Positions 55,733-64,000 of a stretch of DNA of 64,000 nt are shown in pieces (position 1 is the stretch's first letter; every line of letters begins with the position of its first letter). The notes under the pieces are model-generated. The model made no database searches, was not told the origin of the DNA, and saw only the letters and a list, made by a program, of their open reading frames with translations. The DNA lies in contig JAHCVI010000004.1 in NCBI GenBank assembly GCA_019096155.1, positions 2,232,001 through 2,296,000 on the forward strand, in the 5' to 3' direction. Source of the stretch: Staphylotrichum longicolle (Eukaryota > Ascomycota > Sordariomycetes > Sordariales > Chaetomiaceae). Both the position numbers and the translations under genes were made by a program.

Positions 55733-58148
55733 TCACGCGGCGGGCACATAAGCGATACCCCTGCGATGGCCGGCCTTAAGGCCCATGTACACACTGAAAG
55801 TGGCGACGTCCTGTGGTGTCATGCCTGTCAGCAAACGCAATCATCTTGATCCCCCGACGGAGAGGCTGTTTCTGAAAGAACTGGCACATACCCTTGTGAC
55901 GACCGACCCCGCGCCCACAGTCGATCCCCTGCCGATCCTGACGCCGGGGAGGATGACCACGTTGGCCGCGATCCAGACGTCGTCCTCGATGATGACGGGC
56001 TTGCCGTACTGCGCGCCTCGGTTCCCCTTGCGCGTGTGGGGATTGGTGCTGCAGGTGCCCGTATAGATGCAGACGTTGGGGCTGATGACAACCCTGTTTC
56101 CAATCTTGACCTCGCAGACATCGTTGATGAGGCAGTTGCGGCCAATCGAGACGTCGTTGCCGATTTGGATGTTGTAGCCGTAATCGCAGTTGAACGGCGC
56201 CTCGACCGTCGCGTTCTCGCCCACGCGGCCGGCGTGCGTAACGGGCGACACCATGGTGGGCGACAGCTGGACGCCCTCGCGCGGGTGCAGGATGTCGCGG
56301 AAGAGCCGGGCGCGCTCGGTGGGAGAGACGCCCAGGTTCGGGTTGGTCGAGTTGTTGAACCTCCAGCAGGCGGCGTTGCACCGCTCGCGCTCCAGGACGA
56401 GCTCCTTGTCGAAGGGAAAGTACGGCCTGCCATTCAGCATCTCGTCCTTCTGCCGGCGCTGCCGCTCCGAAGGGAACTGCGTGTGTGACAGGGCCAGTTG
56501 GGCTGTTGCCTGCGCGCCACCAGAAGGGGTCGAAACAGAGATGGCAGACGGCGGCGCCGGTGGGGTGGATGTCCTGCCGCCGTGCAGCATACTGCTAAAC
56601 GGAGGGTGGGTCAGAGTGGTGCTCTGCGGAGGCGGGGGCGGTGGTGGCTGCGGCTGGTCTGGCTCGGTCCGCGTGAGGTCGTGAAGCGGAGGCACCCGCT
56701 GGTACTCCTTGGGGGTTCGGTCGGAGAAGGCGGAGACGGCAGCACTGACGGGGGTAGGAAATACGTTTGCCGAGGTCGCCGTCGTGTACCCGGACAGGGC
56801 TGAGAGCTTGTTGTCGGGCTAATGATGGAGCTCGGCATGGTGGATGCTGTCAACCTGTCGTCGTCTGACTGCAGGGGGCGGCCTTGAGGAGGCGTGATCC
56901 GGAGCGTGGGTTGGCCGCGATTATATGGTAAAGAGTCCCGCTTCTGCTGCTGGCTGAGCGGCGGCTGCTGGCTGCTGCTGTAGAGGATGGGGTTGGGGCA
57001 TTCCGTATGCTCCGGGTGGCACGTAGTTTGGATCCTTGGACTCAATGTTGACTTGTGCTGGCTTGCTCTCAGGCTTGTTGGGCCACGCCCCTCTCTGCGG
57101 GGGATATCCGGCACACACAAATCCGCCCTTGAGACAATTGTTGCCTGCGCGGATTGTCAGCCGCCAGCACAGGCCCGATGCGGCCGCAAAACGAGGCCAT
57201 GCGCGTGCAAGAGGAAAAAAGCGCGACCGGAACGGGAATAACCAAAATATTATGACGGGGGCCAAACTCACATTCAGGCTTTTGCTCATCGCACTTCTTC
57301 TTCCGTCTTCTGCACGTCAGGCATCCCGTCTTGGTGCGGTTGCTGAAGTTGCGCTTCCTCTTTTTGGGGTCCGAGATGACGCCGTCCCTTCGGTGTTCAG
57401 GCGTATACTGGCCCGAATACATGGCGTGGTCGTGGTCGTGGTCGTCACCATCCGGGCTTTGGTCGTCGTCCCCATGGCTCGTCGCCCTCCTGAGCATCTC
57501 GCCCATCGGCTCTTCTGACTGGCCTGATACCGGACCGGCCGAGTAAGGACCTTCGTAGCTCGACGTGCGTTCTTCCCTGGCTTGCTGTGCGCGCCAATGC
57601 TCGCCGCCGTCCCGCGCCTCGTCTCCTTCCCTTAGCCGATAGACATCCCGCTGCGGCGTGCTCCGCTCATCGCGTGAGCCCAACCGAGGGCGATGCGACC
57701 CATACTGGTCAGATCGTTCCGTCCGCTCTGGGCGTTCTGAGCGCTCTGTCCTCTCGGTCCTCTCGACTCTCTCATCCCTCATGGGTGGTGAAGGTAGGCG
57801 CTCTCTCCTCGGCGAGTCCGAGATGGACCGCTTGCGCTTGTGAGAGGGCTCGACGTCAGAAAAGGTGGCGGCGCCAGGAAACGGAAGCCTCTCATGGTTG
57901 GAACCTGGCCGGGTCTTTTGGGATTCCCGACTCTCCCGGTCCCGCTCCCGCTCCCTCTCGTGGTCCCTCTCGCGGTCCCTCTCGCGGTCCCTGTGGCTGT
58001 CCCTCTGGCTGTGATGGTGCCCTTCCCCGGATCTGGGTTCGGATCCCGCCGACTGCCTGCTTGCCCGGTCCGCGTCTGCCGTCCCGTTGACCGCTTCGGC
58101 GGGCTTTGGTGAGCCACCGTTCAATGCCGTGAACGCGGCCATCTCCAT
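55733..58148 (-). CDS. Zn2Cys6 DNA-binding domain fused to hexapeptide-repeat sugar O-acetyltransferase
   Basis: Exons 57272-58148, 55892-57144 and 55733-55810. Residues 1-265 are low complexity and very rich in Arg/Glu/Asp (RDRERDRERDHERERERD). The fungal Zn2Cys6 binuclear cluster is split by the 127-nt intron: Cys276, 279, 286, 293, 296, 303 in CLTCRRRKKKC and CNNCLKGGFVC. A linker of about 200 residues follows, then a NodL/maltose-acetyltransferase domain (FNCDYGYNIQIGNDVSIG, RNCLINDVCEVKIGN, NPHTRKGNRG, VIIEDDVWIAANVVILPGV, STVGAGSVVT) ending VYMGLKAGHRRGIAYVPAA. In the linker the frame shifts +1 near 56960-57000 and -1 near 56816, which cancel; as written a stop falls at 56921. It is a combined regulator/enzyme architecture known from filamentous fungi. 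Confidence 0.85.
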
Positions 58149-61100
58149 TCACAAGCGGCAGGAAGCTTGCAAGAGCCCGGCAAACTTCCCGAGAATCCAA
58201 ATCACGGATGCAAGCCCTCAGCAAAACCCAGGACCGAGGCGACCGCTCTGCGGCTGCAATGGCGTTGGGCGCGCTGGCGTGAGAGGGGCAACCGAAGGAA
58301 TTCGATTGGCGTCGGTTGAGTCGCGCAGTGAGCGGAGCGAGGGCGGCCTCAACAGGTCAAGAGGGGAGTGGTGGGTTGTGGCAGATAAATGAGCTGCCTG
58401 AAGACGGCGGATCTAAGCGAGCTGGATTCCGGGACCCGAAAACGCAGCGGGTTGGACATGCGACGACCGCAACTTGACGCAACCCTGTCCCCCGGCGTTT
58501 TTGAGAGAGAGGGGCTTTGTTAGTGGGATCGTGGGTGGGATTCCCTGCTTCAATCAGCAGCCTTCGCTGGGGTAAGAGTGTGACCAGGCTGCAGCAGGAT
58601 GAGCAGGAAGGCGCCCGGTCTGCGATGCGCCAGCGAAGGAAGGTGGGGACTGGTCGGCGCTCGTGCGTCCGATACTTCCAGCCCTGGACTCGTTTCGGGC
58701 GCTGGCGCGCTTTTGATCGTTTTGGGCGCGGTTTTGGCGCTGCTTCCTGGTGCAGATGTGTCCGTCTCGGCCCGGAGCGTCGAAGGTCCAGTTTTTTTCT
58801 TTTTAATGGTTGGAAAGTGTCGATGAAGATGGCGCTGCAACAAGCGGATATTTGGTGGGGGCTGAGTCGCGTATCCGTACAAATGCTGTGTCAACTGCGT
58901 CTTTTCTCAAACTGCGCGCGTGGAGGCGGATGAAGCCAGGATGCAGCAGCGAGCGACCGCAAATCCGGGGCACGGTGGGCAAACGCAAAGCCGGGATCGG
59001 GTAGCGACCAAGAAAACAATTGCAGCCGCCTGCAGAGAGGGCCTCAACAAGATAGCAAACCGCCACAATCTCCCCTCGCCGCTTGCGTCGACCGCCACGT
59101 AAATGCTGCTGTCGCTGATGCTGCTGATGCCGCGTGAGGTTTGCTGTTGCTGGCTCTGTCGTGGGATGTTATGTTGGTACTGTCAGAAAAGTCATGAACT
59201 CATCCGTATCTCGCCGTTCCGTGAGTGATGAAGGCTCGGTGATCTGTGCGCAGAGCGTAGCCAGGAACATTCACCGTCCCAGTTCCGTCGCGGTCCCTCG
59301 GCAGCCTGCTGCGGTACCAATGCGGTGGCGGAAGGAGGATGAAAAAGGGATCCCAAGACGCAACACGGTGCGTGTGTACGACGTTCCGGTGGCCAGATGC
59401 AGCCGGTGTTGTAAAAGTCCCCCAGCCTTCTTGTCGAGTTTGCCGGGCGCTGGCGCTTGGCCCGTTTTTAACGCGCGATTATGCTGCGCCTGTCGGGAGA
59501 GGCTGGCTTGCGGTGCGGCAGTGCGGAGAGCACGTTCCTCCAGGTCGTGACCGGATCCTCAAAGGGTCTCGGGATTTGCTGCAGATTCGGCGCGCTCGAG
59601 GTTGGAATTAATCCCTTCCTGGGCAGACGTTCCTCGCGCCTGGTCTTCGCAGGATGTATCCGCAGTGCGGAGCGGAGATGTATGAAGGGGGAAGGGCGAG
59701 GTAATCAGAGACCCGGCCAGCGCTCCGGTCAAAGTCTCACAGCCAAACAAGCGCCTGCAAAATGCACCGCCCAGCCCGTTCGTGAGTCGCAACGCACAGA
59801 CGCCGCCGCCGCGGGTGCAAGAAGGCTGACGAGAAAGCGGCGAGATCTCGCTGGCAAGGGCCCCCGGTCAGTGAGCCTGTGGGCCTGCCGTGCCTGAATT
59901 ACCTGGGGGTGGGGACGGGGGAAGGGGTGTGATTTGCAGCGGGCAACGCGGATGTCAAGCTGAGAGCGCGCGAGAGAGGCCAGGTTCCCCTACGGGCGCG
60001 GGCAAGCAGAGATTCCGGTTCGCGCATGCAAGACTCGAGATGTGGAGGAGAAGTACTTGTTGGGAGGGATCGAGGTCAACGATACCCGGTGCTGGAATGT
60101 GAGATGCGATCCCTGGCTGCAGCACACACCAACAGCAGATGACAGCAATAGCAACAGACAGCGAGCCCCGTCAGCATCGGGCGGGCTCAACATGGGCGGC
60201 ACGCCGCTGAGCCGGGGTGATGACGGGTCATCGATCTCGTACCGGTACGCCCGGAGGTACTTCCGTCCTCCAGGTGCGTTTGTGCCAGGGGTGGGATACC
60301 GCCTTGGGAAGCGGTGCGGAAGAGACAGACGCTCCCGCCCATAAACGAGCGGCCGGACGGGCCAGGCACTTGCATGTGCAGTCGAAGCTCCATGTTGGCG
60401 AGCACGCCAAGCCCAGCTCCGTCGGCACAGTTGGACAGGGGGGGCCGCTGCCGCTTTGCACGGGCCAGTCTGGGGTTGGGGGAGGACTCGAGGGCGAGAG
60501 GCCTTCTTTGCCGCCATTGTTCCCGATGCCTTCCATGCCCTTCTTTCTCATTGACCGGTGCCTGGATGGCAGGCTGGACGTCTCTGCAACCGAAGATATC
60601 TGACTGCCTGCATGCACGGGTGTCCGAGTACCTGGGTGCCTGCGATGCTGAAATTGGTGTTCCCCGATCGTCTGGAGTTGGCGTCTTGTGGTGCATCGGC
60701 CGACGAAACAGCCGCCAGAGGTGATTCAAGTGGCCCCACCATGAGCGCCTGGACAACCTCTGTCATCGCCAATGACTTCCAGCGTCGCCATCACGGCCGT
60801 CCGCGGTGTGACGGGGGTGGCGCGGGACTTGAGGTGATCTGCCTCACCTCGGACGAAGTGGGTGGCTTACTATCACCCTTCGCTTGCAATATGTGTTCAG
60901 CCGTGATGCTTGAATCGGTTTGCGTTGTTTTAACACATCTCACGGCTTCATGTGCCCCACTCAGCCGTTACCATATTGATGAGGACTGGTCGATGGCGGG
61001 CATTAAGTTTGGCCTAGACAACGGCGAAATCTGGTGCCAGGGAGCGGGTCATTTGGCCCCCATCCTGGAAACCTGGGAACTGTGGTTGGCCATGCTTGGG

Positions 61101-64000
61101 CCATGAGCCTCCGAACTTTGCTTCCGCAAACGATGGCGTGCATGTGCGAAGAACCGTCCCCTGCAGCGACACCAGGGCACTTGAGGCACTACACAGTACC
61201 AACCAAGTATGACAGACCACAGCGATGAGAGCTGAAAGTGCGACTCGCTCGCCTTCCGTCGAGAATCGATGGCCACAGACGTCGTTTCCTTTTGCTGGAC
61301 AGTCCAAATGGATTCTTACCCGACTGCGTGCCTATCCTTGGGTGTCCTCGGCCTGGCCTTTTTGGCATTAGATTTGTCTATTGTTGTTCCCTTGGATGAC
61401 CGTCTCGCTTCACCAAAGAGGTGATGGGCTGCGGGCGCTCCCTGGAGAACGGATTTGCCGACTAGCGATGGATGGCGAAGCGAGCTTTTGAGGCTTGCGC
61501 ATCGAGAGTGGCCAATGACTGGGCGTGCTGGGGGTGGTGATTCGTGGTCACTAACGCAAGTCAGCCCAGTCCGCTGGTACGCACTGCCCACCATCTCGAC
61601 CAAACACGAAGCTGCTTCGTTCGAGAGGCCCATCAGCCGCGGCCAGCTCGCTTCGCTGCGTTTGCTGGTCATCGGCGGCTCCGATCCGCGGTGATCAGCC
61701 GCCAACCGAAGGTGAGACAGCAGCAGTCAAACGACGCAGCCAGCGTGCAGATGGACGGGGGCAGGTCATGGGCGAGAATTGCCTCTTTGACCTCCTGCTC
61801 ATTTCAAGAGGGGGCCGCCAAAACTGCACAACCGGAGCATTGATGCTACCGGCCTGCTGCCGACCTGCTGTCGGCATGCTGCCAACTTTCCCATCTCACG
61901 TCCAGATGCGGCCAAGTGCCGACTTGTTCATGTGGTTGGCAGAGCTGGGGCGGGCCACCTCCATCATTCCATGCCACGCTGAGAGGCTTCCTGCCGGTGA
62001 TCGTCCAGGGTTCTTCTTCTGTGCCTCGCGCGTGCTTGCGAGGGTTGGTGTCATCGGTCCCCACATCCACGATGCCGACCTCTGGTCGTGGGTGAAACGC
62101 AGTCGATAATCTTCCGAAGAGGGTGTCGGGCCACTCCGGACGGGATAAATTTAGAATCAGCACCCCAGACGGCCATCTGCGCGAGCCTGGCATGCTGCGT
62201 TGCAAGGCGGTGTTGGCAGAGCTCGGAATTGCGCCCGAGTTTTGCTCTTTGCTCCTGGTCAACAAGAGAAGCAGCGAGGCACAAAGAGGATGTGGCTTGA
62301 GCCCGAAAACTCGACTTGAAGCGCAAACGGTGCCCGCTCTGGTGATACGCACGGTGCAGACTGCAGGAAGCGCACGCTAGACCCCTGTCGCACTTTCCAT
62401 TTGAAGAAGTTGCGCTTTCATTGGCCATCGGTTTGAGACATCCAGGGCTGCACTGATTGGTCGGAGCGCCCAAAGTTGCAGCCTATGAGCGGCCTGGAAA
62501 AGATTAATGCAAGCACCTAAGGGCAAGCACCACGCGGGCGAGTGTTTGATCCATTCTTAGAAACGAAACCCCAGTGCACCACTGCACATGGAGACATGTC
62601 GTTCGCAGTCGGCCGAAATGAAGCGGAAGATGGGAAATGCGTTCACGGGCATGCCGTGACAGAGAGATGGCCGCAGGTTATCCTGGTTTGCCTGCGCTTA
62701 GTCGCCACTTAGTCTCGTCTGGAGCGCGCTCAACACCGCCCGAGGCGCTTACGGTCGCAACCTTCTTTTTCTCTGAGACAGGACCCATTTCATTGGCGTG
62801 CTGCATTCCACAAACCCGACCTGCTACCTCGAAGCTCTGACGCCCGACACGGTCCCAAAACACTGCGGTCTGAAATCGACAGCGATGACGACGCAGAGAC
62901 TGGGGAACCCATGCATCGCCTGGAGAAGCTTTTCGGATGGCCTCCACTCCATCGAGAGACAAGCGGTGTGTACAGTTTGGGGAGGGCAACCCCAGCACGC
63001 TGCAGTGGCCTTGCAGACCGAGACGACCCTGTCTCGACAACCAACAACACGTCGCCAAGGTTGCGGCTCACCACCTGTCAGACTGTCTGTCAGTCTGGCC
63101 GGGCTGACACTTTGTTCAAGATTCGTCATGCCCACGGAATGCGGAGAGAGTGCCCATCCTCCTCGGCATCATCAATATCATCAAATACCACAGCCAGGCA
63201 CCATGACCATCAGCATCGGTGTTCTTATCATGCAAGCATCGACGAGCCGTCGTCAAGCATGCCAGAACTGTTATCCCGGTTGACACCCACCACTGGCTTA
63301 TTGCGGGGCAAGCTCCGTATGGTCCCAGAAAGGAAACACGCCCTTGACAGGGCAACTCTTGGGCACCGACCGAGGCATAAGCTTCAGTCAGTCCACAAAT
63401 CTCAAACCACATCTCGACCAGGTTGATGGATCAATGGATGCCTGAAGGCATGGCCCCGTCATTCAATGCTGATGCGAGGACTCATAGCCGCTTCCGTCTC
63501 TCCTCTTTCGGGCCGGATGTTGCAAGTTCACCGCCTGCCCTTGCACAAGTCCTGAAATAAACTCACACCTAACCGCCCAGATGGATAAGACGAAAGCACC
63601 GGAGAAGCACGTGCGCCTTGCTCACGCACACGGGCATGGCGCCTCGATTTCCTCTCTTCTAGAAGGGTTCCACGCCCCCGAAACGCCGGATGGGACGCGT
63701 TTCGAAGACCCGACCCGCTCTGTCACCCAATCATGCGACCACAGACGTCACTGCCATACCGTCCTCGGACTAAAGAGCGTGTTCTCGCGGCCGAAGAAGG
63801 CTGGCGGTTGGGTGGGGATGCTCCGTCTGGCGGCGACGTGGGACGGCAGGTTTCTGATGCCATAAAAAGAACAATGCCCGGCACCGTGGCGGCTCGCCGC
63901 CCGTGAGCTGAGTGGACGACAGTGCCTGTCGCGGTGTCGCCCGGCAGCAAACGGCGAAACGCCGTGACGGACCGGGTGCTCCCCGCAAACCATGGCCCTT
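58149..64000. other. 5.85-kb region without supported gene
   Basis: No open frame here shows a recognisable domain, splice structure or strong codon pattern on either strand, and no RNA gene is evident. Base composition stays GC-rich, so it does not look like AT-rich RIP-mutated transposon DNA. It probably includes the long upstream region of the Zn2Cys6 gene and of a gene beyond the right edge. Confidence 0.5.

Noticed and set aside
60187..63426. Several 150-190-codon frames in the right-hand gene-free stretch
   Set aside because: Overlapping frames on both strands, no conserved motifs, no coherent splice sites, frequent rare composition; expected by chance in GC-rich DNA.
1..64000. CRISPR arrays, bacterial operons, phage or transposon ends
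   Set aside because: No regularly spaced repeats, no terminal inverted repeats flanking a transposase frame, and no AT-rich RIP blocks were seen; gene structure is clearly eukaryotic.

Overview
The window is nuclear DNA of a filamentous ascomycete, most likely a sordariomycete and plausibly a lignocellulose-degrading member of the Sordariales/Chaetomiaceae. The evidence is short GT-AG introns of 50-130 nt with CTAAC/CTGAC-type branch sites, dense genes on both strands, GC-rich coding sequence, and proteins of typical fungal families: cellobiose dehydrogenase, an AA8 cytochrome, a GH6 cellulase without a cellulose-binding module, a Zn2Cys6 protein, and fungal fimbrin. The family or genus placement is inference. 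I see no CRISPR array, phage, transposon or bacterial operon.

Layout. 1-7 kb: the 3' part of a cellobiose dehydrogenase gene, an intron-containing tRNA-Asp, a Myb-like protein, a small membrane protein, a small frameshifted gene, and a secreted, probably GPI-anchored AA8 haem-b cytochrome. 7-21 kb: a heavily frameshifted SRAP/HMCES-type gene, RPC1 (RNA polymerase III largest subunit), a secreted M20 amidohydrolase, fimbrin and a RING protein. 21-42 kb is a housekeeping block: a DDHD phospholipase, TyrRS, a sterol acyltransferase, an SR splicing factor, a mitochondrial carrier, OST3/6, a coiled-coil/AT-hook protein, the rRNA 2'-O-methyltransferase MRM2, and ribosomal protein eL18. 44-50 kb: a secreted three-PAN-repeat protein and a Cel6B-type GH6 cellulase. 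50-58 kb: a DMAC1-like small membrane protein, divergent from AP-3 mu, then a Zn2Cys6-hexapeptide acetyltransferase fusion. 58.2-64 kb has no gene I can support.

How the genes relate. Cellobiose dehydrogenase, the AA8 cytochrome, the GH6 cellulase and perhaps the PAN protein form an extracellular plant-biomass theme at the two ends of a mostly housekeeping region. CDH and AA8 proteins are electron-transfer modules that feed oxidative cellulolysis, so a membrane-tethered AA8 protein about 5 kb from CDH is the most attractive functional pairing. RPC1 and a tRNA-Asp gene lie in the same window, but that is probably coincidence.

A second theme is sequence integrity. Several genes carry one-base frame breaks: SRAP, eL18, AP-3 mu, the Zn2Cys6-acetyltransferase, a small gene at 5.1-5.4 kb, and possibly the sterol acyltransferase N-terminus. 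Long neighbours such as RPC1 and the DDHD gene are intact. Because eL18 is essential and normally single-copy in these fungi, clustered consensus errors are the simplest explanation. Real pseudogenes are not excluded for SRAP and the small gene.
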